48,934 bases of DNA from an uncultured Alistipes sp. (GTDB taxonomy: Bacteria; Bacteroidota; Bacteroidia; Bacteroidales; Rikenellaceae): the NCBI RefSeq assembly GCF_902388705.1, contig NZ_CABMQJ010000015.1, positions 1-48,934 on the forward strand, written 5' to 3'. A program made the position numbers and the translations under genes. Of the stretch, positions 41,535 through 48,934 are shown in pieces. Every line of letters starts with the position of its first letter. The stretch's first letter is position 1. The notes below the pieces were generated by a model, which was not told where the DNA came from, made no database searches, and saw only the letters and a program-made list of their open reading frames with translations.

Positions 41535-41741
41535 AACGGTATGGTTTTTCTGTTCCCTGAACGCCCGCAGGCGCCACAGGTTGCGGCCGCGGTTTACGCA
41601 GCTGCCGTTTTACCTTTAGTATCTCGCGTCAATCCCGCCCCCGGGCCAGACGCGATTCCCGCTCGCCCGGCTGCCGCAGCCCGCACTAAAACCGGAAGAG
41701 CCGTTTTTCATGCGTATCCGAAATTAGCCGATTCCGATGAA

Positions 41742-43688
41742 TTATTCGCTCTCGACGATTTCCAGTTCGTACGAGGCTTTCTCCCACTCGTGCATCTGGT
41801 GGTCGTAACGGGCTTTCAGTTCGTTGTAAGCCTTGAAATCGGTTTCGTCGTATTCGGCAGCGGCGGCGAATTTCGCATCGTACGCCGCAATCTGCTTCTC
41901 GATGCCGGCCAACTCGGCCTCAATCGTTTCGACCGCCCTGCGAAGCTTGCGCAGCAGTTTTTCCTGCTCCTTGCGCTGCTCGTAGGAGAGTTTGCCCGAC
42001 ACGGCGGCATCGGGTTTCGGAGCCGCCGAAACTTCGGATTTCACGGGAGCGTCCCTGCGCTCGATTTCCTGCAGCGACTCCAGTTTGCGTTTTTCGAGGA
42101 AATAGTAGATCCCGCCGAGGTACTCCCGCACCCCGCCGTTGCGGAATTCGTAGATTTTCTGCACCATGCCGTCGAGGAACTCACGGTCGTGCGACACGAC
42201 CACCACCGTGCCGTCGTACTTCATGATGGCGTTTTTGAGGATGTCTTTCGACCGCATGTCCATATGGTTCGTCGGCTCGTCCAGCACCAGCAGGTTGCGC
42301 GGCTCGAGCATCATGCGGGCCATCGCCAGGCGCGCACGTTCACCGCCCGAAAGCACCTTGACTTTCTTGTCGATGTCTTCGCCGCGGAACAGAAACGCGC
42401 CGAGGATGTCGCGCAGGCGTGTGCGGATATCCCCCACCGCCACGCGGTCGAGCGTATCGTAGACGGTGAATTCGCCGTCCATCAAATCATCCTGGTTCTG
42501 GGCATAATAGCCGATGTTGACATTGGCCCCGAGGCGAACCGCCCCTTCGGTCGGCGCCAGTTGCCCGACGAGCATCCGTGCCAGCGTGGTCTTGCCCTCG
42601 CCGTTGCGGCCGACGAGCGCGATTTTGTCGCCCTTCTCGATAATGAAGTTCGCGCCGCTGAAAACATGCTTCGCACCGAACGACATCCCCGCTTCGTTGA
42701 TTTCGGCCACAATCTGCCCCGAGCGGGGCGCAGGCGGGAATTTGATGTTGAGCGTCGCGAGGTCTTCCTCCTCGATTTCGATGCGGTCGAGCCGGTCGAG
42801 CTGCTTGATGCGCGACTGCACCTGGTTCGACTTCGTGGGCTTATAGCGGAATTTCTCGATGAACTCCTCGGTCTTCTCGATTAGCCGCTGCTGGTTCTCG
42901 TAGGCGGCCATCTGCTGTGCCCGGCGCTCGGCCCGCAGCACGACGTATTTCGAATAGGAAACCTTGTAATCGTACGCTTTGCCCAGCGAAAGTTCGATGG
43001 TGCGGTTGGTGACGTTGTCCAGGAACGCACGGTCGTGCGAAATCAGCAGCACGGCCCCGTTGTAACTTTTCAGGTAATCCTCGAGCCACTGAATTGACTC
43101 GATGTCGAGGTGGTTCGTCGGCTCGTCCAGCAGGAAAATCGAAGGGCGGCGCAACAGCAGTTTCGCCAGTTCGATACGCATGCGCCAGCCGCCCGAGAAC
43201 TCGCTCGTGGCGCGTCCGAAATCCGAGCGCTTGAAGCCCAGTCCCAGCAGCGTCTTCTCGATGTCGGCGTCGCGGGTTTCGCCGCCGAGGATGTGGAAAT
43301 GATCCTGCGCGTCGTTCAGGCGGTGCAGCAACTGCTCGTAACCGGCGCTTTCATAGTCGGTTCGCTCGGCAATTTCGCGCGTCAGCCGTTCGATTTCGGC
43401 CTCGAGGCGCAGCACCTCCGCGAACGCCTTGGCCGTTTCCTCGACCAGCGTCGTGGTATCGGCCACGCGCATCGTCTGCGGCAGGTAGCCTATCGTACAT
43501 TCGCCGTTCATGGTAACGGCGCCCGAAGTGGGCTGCTGCTCGCCGGTGATAATGCGCAGCAGCGTGGTCTTGCCCGCGCCGTTTTTACCGACCAGGCCGA
43601 TACGGTCTTTCGGGTTAATCAGGAAAGAGATATTGTCGAAAAGGGTCCAGCCCCCGTAACTTACAGTAAGGTTGTCGAGTGAAATCAT
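41742..43688 (-). CDS. ABC-F family ATPase
   Basis: A 648 aa soluble ATPase with two ABC domains and no membrane segments. Walker A motifs are GKNGAGKTT and GRNGEGKTT; signatures are FSGGWRMR and LSGGERARL; Walker B regions read FLLDEPTNHLD and LVLDEPTNHMD. A linker of about 80 residues lies between the domains, and a C-terminal coiled coil begins about residue 560, as in Uup-type proteins. The family acts on ribosomes, in translation quality control or antibiotic protection. It has its own promoter 20-27 bases upstream. Confidence 0.92.
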   Translation of the reverse strand: MISLDNLTVSYGGWTLFDNISFLINPKDRIGLVGKNGAGKTTLLRIITGEQQPTSGAVTMNGECTIGYLPQTMRVADTTTLVEETAKAFAEVLRLEAEIERLTREIAERTDYESAGYEQLLHRLNDAQDHFHILGGETRDADIEKTLLGLGFKRSDFGRATSEFSGGWRMRIELAKLLLRRPSIFLLDEPTNHLDIESIQWLEDYLKSYNGAVLLISHDRAFLDNVTNRTIELSLGKAYDYKVSYSKYVVLRAERRAQQMAAYENQQRLIEKTEEFIEKFRYKPTKSNQVQSRIKQLDRLDRIEIEEEDLATLNIKFPPAPRSGQIVAEINEAGMSFGAKHVFSGANFIIEKGDKIALVGRNGEGKTTLARMLVGQLAPTEGAVRLGANVNIGYYAQNQDDLMDGEFTVYDTLDRVAVGDIRTRLRDILGAFLFRGEDIDKKVKVLSGGERARLAMARMMLEPRNLLVLDEPTNHMDMRSKDILKNAIMKYDGTVVVVSHDREFLDGMVQKIYEFRNGGVREYLGGIYYFLEKRKLESLQEIERRDAPVKSEVSAAPKPDAAVSGKLSYEQRKEQEKLLRKLRRAVETIEAELAGIEKQIAAYDAKFAAAAEYDETDFKAYNELKARYDHQMHEWEKASYELEIVESE

Positions 43689-43707
43689 GGTACATTCAAA
43701 ATCACCG

Positions 43708-43715
43708 CAAAGTTA
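43708..43715 (-). promoter_or_regulatory. -7 box of the ABC-F gene
   Basis: The minus strand reads TAACTTTG, an exact match, 20 bases before the ABC-F start codon. The same bases lie where the -33 box of the divergent HD gene is expected. Confidence 0.6.
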
Positions 43716-43736
43716 GTGATTTAATCCGACATATCG

Positions 43737-43744
43737 TATCTTTG
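43737..43744 (+). promoter_or_regulatory. -7 box of the HD-domain gene
   Basis: TATCTTTG matches TAnnTTTG, 22 bases before the ATG at 43766. It excludes the longer frame from 43679. Confidence 0.65.
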
Positions 43745-43765
43745 CGATGCGAAACGAATGAGGTT

Positions 43766-44326
43766 ATGGAAAAGTTGGAAAGATACCTGCAGTTCATCCG
43801 GGAAGCCGAGCGGCTGAAGGACGTCCTGCGCACGGCGCACACCTCGGCAGGGAGGCACGAAAGCACGGCCGAGCACACCTGGCGGCTGGCCCTGCTGGCC
43901 GCCGTCCTGACGGACGAGAAACCGCAACTGGACATGCAGCGGGTTTTGCTGATGTGCCTCGTCCACGACCTGGGCGAAGCATACGACGGGGATATTCCGG
44001 CCGTCGCACAGGCCGCACCCGGAGCCAAAGCGGCATCGGAGCGGGCTGCCATAGAACGGCTGACGCAATTGCTTCCGGAGGAAAGCGGCAGGAAACTCCG
44101 TAAAATCTGGGAGGAATACGAAGCCTGCGCGACGCCCGAAGCGCGGTGGGTGAAAGCCCTCGACAAAGCCGAAACCATCATCCAGCACAACCAGGGAGCG
44201 AATCCCGCGGATTTCGACTACGGGTTCAACCTGACCTACGGTGCCGAATATTTCCGGGACGACGAATTACTGCGCCGCCTGCGCCGCCTGTTGGACGAGG
44301 CGACCCGGCAGCACGCCGAACGTTGA
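43766..44326 (+). CDS. HD-domain phosphohydrolase (YfbR/5'-nucleotidase-like)
   Basis: A 186 aa HD-domain protein. The metal ligands are H in STAEHTWRLALLA, the HD pair in CLVHDLGEAYDGD and a later Asp in VKALDKAETIIQHN. The pattern fits the HD_3/YfbR group of deoxynucleoside monophosphate phosphatases, though substrate cannot be fixed. The start at 43766 follows the promoter; an open frame back to 43679 is ignored because it overlaps the ABC-F start. It ends 54 bases before the rpe stop on the other strand. Confidence 0.86.
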   Translation: MEKLERYLQFIREAERLKDVLRTAHTSAGRHESTAEHTWRLALLAAVLTDEKPQLDMQRVLLMCLVHDLGEAYDGDIPAVAQAAPGAKAASERAAIERLTQLLPEESGRKLRKIWEEYEACATPEARWVKALDKAETIIQHNQGANPADFDYGFNLTYGAEYFRDDELLRRLRRLLDEATRQHAER

Positions 44327-44380
44327 GCACAAAGCCGGTTCCGCCGGAAAACCCGTACCGTCGCCGGCTGCGTTGTCCCG

Positions 44381-45031
44381 TCAGAGGCCGAGCATACGCT
44401 CGATTTCGGCCTGCGGATCCTCGGCGCCGAATACGGCATTGCCGGCTACCAGCACGTCGGCGCCCGCCCCGTAAACTTCACGGGCGTTGTGCGACGAAAT
44501 GCCTCCGTCGACTTCGATAATCGTCTGCGTTCCCAGCTCCCGGGACAATGCGCGCAGCTGCGCGATTTTTTCGAGCGACGCGGGAATGAACGACTGCCCG
44601 CCGAATCCCGGCTCGACACTCATCACCAGCACCATATCGACCAGCGGCAGGATGTCGCGCAGCACCTCGACCGAAGTGGCGGGCTTAATCGACACCCCGG
44701 CTTTCGCCCCGGCCTTGCGAATCAAATCGATACACCCCCGGGGATCGTAGGTCGCTTCATAATGGAACGTCACGATGTCGGCGCCCGCCTCGGCGAAACG
44801 CGCGACGTAACGCTCCGGCTCGACAATCATCAGATGCACATCGAGGCACTTCCGCGTCACCTTGCGAATGGCCTTCAGCACGGGAAACCCGAACGAAATA
44901 TTAGGAACGAAAACTCCGTCCATCACATCGATATGCACCCACTCGGCCGCACTGCGGTCGATCATCAGCGTATCGCGTTCCAGATGGCCGAAATCGGCCG
45001 AAAGCATCGAGGGCGCTACAATTCTGTCCAT
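44381..45031 (-). CDS. rpe: Ribulose-phosphate 3-epimerase
   Basis: TIM-barrel epimerase of the pentose phosphate pathway, 216 aa from the ATG at 45031. Motifs in order: APSMLSADF with the first loop, HIDVMDGVFVPN with metal and catalytic residues, DVHLMI, MSVEPGFGGQSF, and VDGGIS. A longer open frame to 45115 crosses the promoter box and is rejected. It is preceded by a minus-strand -7 box and stands as a single gene. Confidence 0.95.
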   Translation of the reverse strand: MDRIVAPSMLSADFGHLERDTLMIDRSAAEWVHIDVMDGVFVPNISFGFPVLKAIRKVTRKCLDVHLMIVEPERYVARFAEAGADIVTFHYEATYDPRGCIDLIRKAGAKAGVSIKPATSVEVLRDILPLVDMVLVMSVEPGFGGQSFIPASLEKIAQLRALSRELGTQTIIEVDGGISSHNAREVYGAGADVLVAGNAVFGAEDPQAEIERMLGL

Positions 45032-45062
45032 AATAATGTAAACAAATAAAACTTTCTTTTTA

Positions 45063-45070
45063 CAAAGATA
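45063..45070 (-). promoter_or_regulatory. -7 box of rpe
   Basis: The minus strand reads TATCTTTG, 31 bases before the rpe ATG, which supports the shorter start. Confidence 0.65.
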
Positions 45071-45181
45071 GGTATTTCCGGCTGACTTACGCACTCCGGG
45101 GCCGGGATTCTGCACCGTAAATCACACCGGCCCGGCACGAAAGGCATCCGCCGCCGCGAAACCGGGCCGGACGGAATGCCG

Positions 45182-46378
45182 TCAGGACTTTTTCCGGTTC
45201 AGGCTGTCGATCTTCCGGCGGATTGCTATGGCGTTGAACAGCGAAAGCAGCGCCGCGAGGGCCGCGCCGCACAGCACCGTCACGCCGACACCCGCCGGAG
45301 AATACCCCTCCTGCAACACCGCCAGTTCGGGCAGGTACCATCCGCGCACCAGCCACAGCAGCGGCAGGGCGGCCAGCAGCACACACAGGTTCAGGCCGAG
45401 CGTCAGCAGTTGGTACGGCAGCGCCACACGGGCCGGGGCATATCCCAGCAAAAGCAGGTTCTCCATCTTGCCGCTGTTCTTTTGCAGCAGCAGGAAGACG
45501 CTCAACATCAGGATATAGAACGACATGGCGCTGAACACGAGCCCCCCGCCGCCCACACCGCCAGCCGCCAGCCGCAGCAGGCGCGCTGCCTTCGCGTCGT
45601 CGCGGCGATCCCCTTCGGCCTCATAGCCTTTCCGGGCGAGATAATCCGAAACCGCCGCGCCGGCGGCACGATCCGTTTCGACGATAACCCGGGAGGGCTG
45701 TTTTTCACTCCCCTGCCCGAACTGCCCGTTCGACCAGCGGATGAACGACTCCGGGACGAGAATCGTATTCAGCCGGTTCGACAACCCGACAATCCGGCCC
45801 CGGAAGCGCTCCGTCCGCCCGTTGCCCGCAATATCGATGCCGAGCGAAACCCGCCGGAAAATCCCCTCCGAAATTTGCGGAAGGCCCTGCGACCGGGCAA
45901 AGCCGTAATTATAGAGGTTCAGGTAGTTGCGCGGAATAATTATCGGAATCTCCCGGTCGCCGGGCTCGTACTTCCACTGCTCCGTGCCCACGTCGAGGAA
46001 CCGGTCGGGCACCGCCTCGAAAAAAAGGTAGGTGGAAAATTCCACGCCGCCCGCACCGACAGTTCCCTTCACCCGGTAATCCGCCGGGGTAAAGGCTCCG
46101 GCATCCCGGACGAACGGCTGCGCTTTCAGTTCGTCCAGCTCCGCGGACGTAAAATCGCTGCTGCCGAGCCCCAGCGTCTGGAGCGCGCCGACCCGTTTCG
46201 AAAGCACCAGGTAATCGCCCTGCATGAACGAATCGGGGGCATTAAAAACCGGCAGGACATCGCGGTAGGCCTGCAATGCCGCCAGCACGATGGTCATGCC
46301 CACCAGTCCGGCCAGCGCGAAACCGACCGTCTGGGCGATGCTCAAATGGCAGCGCAGCAGTTTCCAGAGCAGCGTCAT
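45182..46378 (-). CDS. ABC transporter permease, FtsX/MacB type
   Basis: A 398 aa membrane protein with one N-terminal segment (near TVGFALAGLVGMTIVLAAL), a periplasmic domain of about 220 residues, and three C-terminal segments followed by a basic tail. This is the FtsX/MacB/LolCE layout. It overlaps the ATPase gene by 4 bases (ATGA). Two copies of such a half-permease are expected per complex, so it may form a homodimer. The cargo (lipoprotein, peptide or envelope signal) is not readable from sequence. Confidence 0.83.
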   Translation of the reverse strand: MTLLWKLLRCHLSIAQTVGFALAGLVGMTIVLAALQAYRDVLPVFNAPDSFMQGDYLVLSKRVGALQTLGLGSSDFTSAELDELKAQPFVRDAGAFTPADYRVKGTVGAGGVEFSTYLFFEAVPDRFLDVGTEQWKYEPGDREIPIIIPRNYLNLYNYGFARSQGLPQISEGIFRRVSLGIDIAGNGRTERFRGRIVGLSNRLNTILVPESFIRWSNGQFGQGSEKQPSRVIVETDRAAGAAVSDYLARKGYEAEGDRRDDAKAARLLRLAAGGVGGGGLVFSAMSFYILMLSVFLLLQKNSGKMENLLLLGYAPARVALPYQLLTLGLNLCVLLAALPLLWLVRGWYLPELAVLQEGYSPAGVGVTVLCGAALAALLSLFNAIAIRRKIDSLNRKKS

Positions 46379-47022
46379 AACGTATATGTTTTATGGTACG
46401 GCAGCCGGAGCCGGCTGCCTACCGAAGTAACGACGATACCCGCCCCCTGCGCCTGCGCCTCTTCCAGCAGCAGGTGCGAGAGCAACTCCCCGTTGGCAGC
46501 GTCGAGATGGCTGACCGGCTCGTCGAGCAGGATGAAATCGAACGGCTGGCACAAGCAGCGGATAAAGGCCACGCGCTGCTGCTGGCCGAACGAGAGTTTC
46601 CCCACGGGCGTGTCGCGCTTCTGCGCGATTCCGGCCGCATCGAGCAGGCGGCCGATTTGCTCCGGGGTTTTGAAATGCGCGAGGTCGTTTTTCAGGTCGA
46701 TATTTTCCGCGACGGTCAACTCCCCGAAAAGGCGTAGATCCTGAAAAAGCATGCTCAACGATTCGCGGCGCAGGGCGCTCCATGCCGCCGCGGAGAGCGT
46801 ACGGCAGTCCGTATCGTCGAACAGAATACGCCCGGTATAGTCGTCCCGGATACCGTACAGGAAATGGCACAGCGAGGTCTTCCCTGTTCCCGAGGCGGCC
46901 TCGAGCAGGTAATACTGCCCCTTGCGGAACGTCACCCCGCCCGACCAGATTCCGGACTCCCGCGGGGGTGCTCCCCCTGCAAAAACGGCAGGCAGCACCT
47001 GTTGCAAAGTAATCGACTCCAT
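46375..47022 (-). CDS. ABC transporter ATP-binding protein, LolD/FtsE-like
   Basis: A 215 aa ATPase with Walker A EAASGTGKTSL, signature KLSFGQQQRVAF (Phe in place of the usual second Gly) and Walker B FDFILLDEPVSHLDA. It lacks any membrane segment. Coupled by an overlapping ATGA to the FtsX-like permease, it should power that transporter. The DUF4836 lipoprotein gene ends 69 bases upstream; a perfect hairpin without U-tract (47042-47071) lies between them. The exact family member is uncertain. Confidence 0.87.
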   Translation of the reverse strand: MESITLQQVLPAVFAGGAPPRESGIWSGGVTFRKGQYYLLEAASGTGKTSLCHFLYGIRDDYTGRILFDDTDCRTLSAAAWSALRRESLSMLFQDLRLFGELTVAENIDLKNDLAHFKTPEQIGRLLDAAGIAQKRDTPVGKLSFGQQQRVAFIRCLCQPFDFILLDEPVSHLDAANGELLSHLLLEEAQAQGAGIVVTSVGSRLRLPYHKTYTL

Positions 47023-47091
47023 CTATTTCGTATTTCAAGGCAAGCGGCCGTTCGCATCCGGACGGCCGCTTCCCAATATTACCCCGGATTG

Positions 47092-48675
47092 TTACAGATT
47101 CGCCCCGGGCACATACTGACGAATCAACTCGCCGGTCGTGTCGCAAATGGTTTTGAACGAGTTCTGCTCCTTGTCCGCCATATTGAAGACCATCGTTCCG
47201 CCTTTCATCGTTCCGTAGGACTCGAGGTTGTCGAACATGCCGAGCAGGGCGAAGAGCACCTGCACCTCCGTCGAAGTGCCGCTCTTGTCGGCCAGTATCT
47301 GCCGGAGCTGTTCGTTCAGGCCCGCGATGTCCAGGTAGAAAGAACCCGACTGGCCCTTGAAAATCTTCTCCCGCGACACCAGCGAGGCAATCTGCTCCCC
47401 GTCGAGCGCCGACTTCACGAGCGCATCGGTCGTACAGTAAAGCACGCCGTCTTTCACGCCGAAAAGCACGGTAACGCCGCTCATGGTAAGCGAGTACTGC
47501 CCGTCGCCGGTCTGCTGCACCGGCATGCCGGGCATGTTGGCGATGACGGTCTGCACGACGGACGGGTCGTCGACCTGTGCCAGCAGCGAGGCTACGGGCA
47601 CGGAATTATTGCTACCGGGAAGCATCCCCGAGAATGCAATCACCATGTCGCCGTCGAAAGCATCCATCACCTGCTTGACGAGCGGGTTCGCCAGCATCAT
47701 GCCGTAACCGGGCAGCGACGAGAGCACCGTAAACAGCTTCTCGCCGTCCAGTCCGTATGCCACCGCACCGATCGTAGCGGCGGGCAGGTAACGGAGCAAA
47801 TCTCCGTCCTGGGGCTTCACATAGGCGTAAAACTCCTTTACTTTCTCCTCGCTCTCCTTATCCTTGTACGACACCGCGGCATCGGCTACGATACGGCCCT
47901 TTTCGAAATTGACCGAACCGGTCACGGTAGCGTCCATCATGGCGCTCATCATCGGCATCGAGCTTAACATGGGGTTATTGGCCAGCGACGACAAACCGGC
48001 ATACGACAGCACCATGTTGATGTCGTTCTTCGCGGCAAACTGTTCCGCAACGACCTTGTTTCCCATCAGGCTTTCGCTGCGCTTCTGCGCGAAAAGCTCT
48101 TTTACCCGCGCAACCGCATCGTCGCCCGGGCCTTGAGCGAAATAGAGCATGCAGGCCGCATCCGAATAGGCGCATACGCCATTCACCGCGCCCTGTTCGC
48201 CAATCCTGATGACAGAAACGCCGTTCGCGGTTTCAGCCCGGGCACCGCTTTTTTCGTTGATGCGCGCAATCAGGGCGTCGAATTTGGCCTTGTCGCCTAT
48301 CGGCAGCAGGACGCCGCCCTTGACATACATCGCCTCGGGATTCAGGCTGCTCCCCGAAATAAAATAGAACAGGTCGCTTTTCAGGTCGATACCCGACTCA
48401 CACGGGTTTTTCAGCAGGGAAAGCAGGTACTGCTTCTCTTCGTCGGAGAAGTTCCGGCCGTTCTCGATTTCCGACTTTATCCGGACATAGAGCGGATTCT
48501 GCTCGGGATCGCCGATACCGCCCTTCTGCATAAGCGACGACGGGTTGATAGACATCGTAACGAATGAATCCGCAGGCAGCAGGTCGCGGTAATCTGCGGC
48601 GCTACCGCACGAAACGATCAGTATGGACACGGCTGCAAGGCAGGCCAGTTTCCAGGAATGTAACGATTTATTCAT
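47092..48675 (-). CDS. DUF4836 family lipoprotein
   Basis: A 527 aa lipoprotein (signal ending VSILIVSCGS, Cys near residue 23) of the DUF4836 family, found mainly in Bacteroidales and of unknown function. The start of the mature part, LLPADSFVTMSINPSSLM, and the repeated hydrophobic strand pattern are typical. It probably sits in the periplasm or on the outer membrane. A minus-strand -7 box (TAGCTTTG) lies 36 bases upstream. It may be co-transcribed with the ABC pair downstream. Confidence 0.85.
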   Translation of the reverse strand: MNKSLHSWKLACLAAVSILIVSCGSAADYRDLLPADSFVTMSINPSSLMQKGGIGDPEQNPLYVRIKSEIENGRNFSDEEKQYLLSLLKNPCESGIDLKSDLFYFISGSSLNPEAMYVKGGVLLPIGDKAKFDALIARINEKSGARAETANGVSVIRIGEQGAVNGVCAYSDAACMLYFAQGPGDDAVARVKELFAQKRSESLMGNKVVAEQFAAKNDINMVLSYAGLSSLANNPMLSSMPMMSAMMDATVTGSVNFEKGRIVADAAVSYKDKESEEKVKEFYAYVKPQDGDLLRYLPAATIGAVAYGLDGEKLFTVLSSLPGYGMMLANPLVKQVMDAFDGDMVIAFSGMLPGSNNSVPVASLLAQVDDPSVVQTVIANMPGMPVQQTGDGQYSLTMSGVTVLFGVKDGVLYCTTDALVKSALDGEQIASLVSREKIFKGQSGSFYLDIAGLNEQLRQILADKSGTSTEVQVLFALLGMFDNLESYGTMKGGTMVFNMADKEQNSFKTICDTTGELIRQYVPGANL

Positions 48676-48710
48676 ATTGTAAGATTTAAGAATATCCGTT
48701 CCGGATTGAA

Positions 48711-48718
48711 CAAAGCTA
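48711..48718 (-). promoter_or_regulatory. -7 box of the DUF4836 gene
   Basis: The minus strand reads TAGCTTTG, matching TAnnTTTG, 36 bases before the start codon. Confidence 0.55.
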
Positions 48719-48824
48719 TAAAAAATTGCCCAACATCGTTCATTTTACAGCCATTAAAATCGCATCCCGCGCCAAATTATCTCACACGTCCCGCAGGCGG
48801 AATGGTTTTCCGGGAATTAATTGC

Positions 48825-48832
48825 TATTTTTG
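48825..48832 (+). promoter_or_regulatory. -7 box of the gene leaving the window
   Basis: TATTTTTG matches TAnnTTTG. With a start of transcription near 48838, the ATG at 48834 cannot be used, and the ATG at 48859 is the first usable one. Confidence 0.5.
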
Positions 48833-48858
48833 CATGGAAACAGACACTGAACCAGAAC

Positions 48859-48934
48859 ATGACCCCGTCCACCCTTTTCATATCGGTAGCCGTATGCTGC
48901 CTGGCGGCCCTCCTCGCCGTCGTCCTGCTGCTGT
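48859..48934 (+). CDS. Partial gene with N-terminal membrane segment
   Basis: Only the first 25 codons are visible: MTPSTLF then a strongly hydrophobic stretch (ISVAVCCLAALLAVVLLL). This fits an N-terminal membrane anchor or signal sequence. Proteins such as RmuC begin this way, but the fragment is too short to name. Confidence 0.5.
   Translation, partial: MTPSTLFISVAVCCLAALLAVVLLL

Noticed and set aside
40692..42884. 730 aa plus-strand open frame across rlmB and the ABC-F gene
   Set aside because: It crosses two clear genes and their intergenic gap in antisense; no recognisable domain.
47042..47071. Perfect hairpin between the DUF4836 and ABC ATPase genes as a terminator
   Set aside because: The stem is strong, but no U-tract follows on the minus strand, so termination is not supported; read-through is as likely.

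Overview
The window looks like a chromosome segment of a GC-rich Bacteroidales bacterium; Alistipes or a close Rikenellaceae relative is my best guess. The support is the Bacteroidetes-type -7 promoter box (TAnnTTTG) in front of many genes, often with a TTG or TTTG box about 20 bases upstream. Typical Bacteroidales families are also present (DUF4836, DUF4465 and DUF4153 proteins, fused NagB/PIG-L proteins, LytS/LytTR pairs), and housekeeping genes have a high-GC codon style. No species can be proven from the sequence alone.

Layout. 1-3612 (minus): an operon-like run yitT-like, miaB and a DEAD-box RNA helicase that leaves the window. 3767-6292 (plus): plsY and a long-chain acyl-CoA synthetase, then a structured intergenic stretch with two terminators. 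6451-8257 (plus): LytS-type histidine kinase and LytTR regulator. 8252-10130: a small HSDR_N-type nuclease-like protein (minus) and a secreted GH2-like protein that lacks the catalytic Glu. 10258-10330: tRNA-Lys(CUU). 10371 to about 14980: an AT-rich island that starts with a C-terminally truncated tyrosine recombinase. It holds, on the minus strand, RHS-associated toxin C-terminal modules with small membrane or lipoprotein partners, most of them duplicated or decayed. 14985-18600 (minus): transglutaminase-like protein, GH76 mannanase and an EEP-family protein. 18777-22238 (plus): MFS sugar transporter, ROK sugar kinase, a small membrane protein and mannose-6-phosphate isomerase, a plausible hexose/mannose module facing the GH76 gene. 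22489-27062 (plus): an amino-sugar operon with a NahK-like kinase, a CBM9-like protein, a NagB/PIG-L fusion and canonical NagB. 27314-29290 (minus): a cobalamin riboswitch followed by two DUF4465 (BtuH-like) lipoproteins. 29351-32147 (plus): fabD, a ROK repressor and a GNAT acetyltransferase. 32260-33390 (minus): galK. 33652-38408: glycerol phosphate genes (GDPD, glpR, glpD, glpT). 38491-41534 (minus): YgjP-like peptidase, DUF4153 membrane protein and rlmB. 41742-48675: ABC-F ATPase, HD hydrolase (plus), rpe, an FtsX/LolD-like ABC pair and a DUF4836 lipoprotein. A last plus-strand gene begins at about 48859 and runs off the end.

The most unusual region is 11.4-14.95 kb. Two copies of a short gene join a hydrophobic, signal-like leader directly to the last 20 or so residues of an RHS core (ending VDPDG) and then to unrelated C-terminal domains. 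A 673-base tandem duplication of a toxin tail plus a lipoprotein gene follows the intact copy. It reads as a free-standing, secreted mini-RHS toxin/immunity array with fossil modules. Other good targets are the riboswitch-driven DUF4465 pair, the NagB-like fusion whose catalytic His is Gln, the GH2 pseudoenzyme, the palindrome on the glpD promoter and the structured RNA at 6301-6398.
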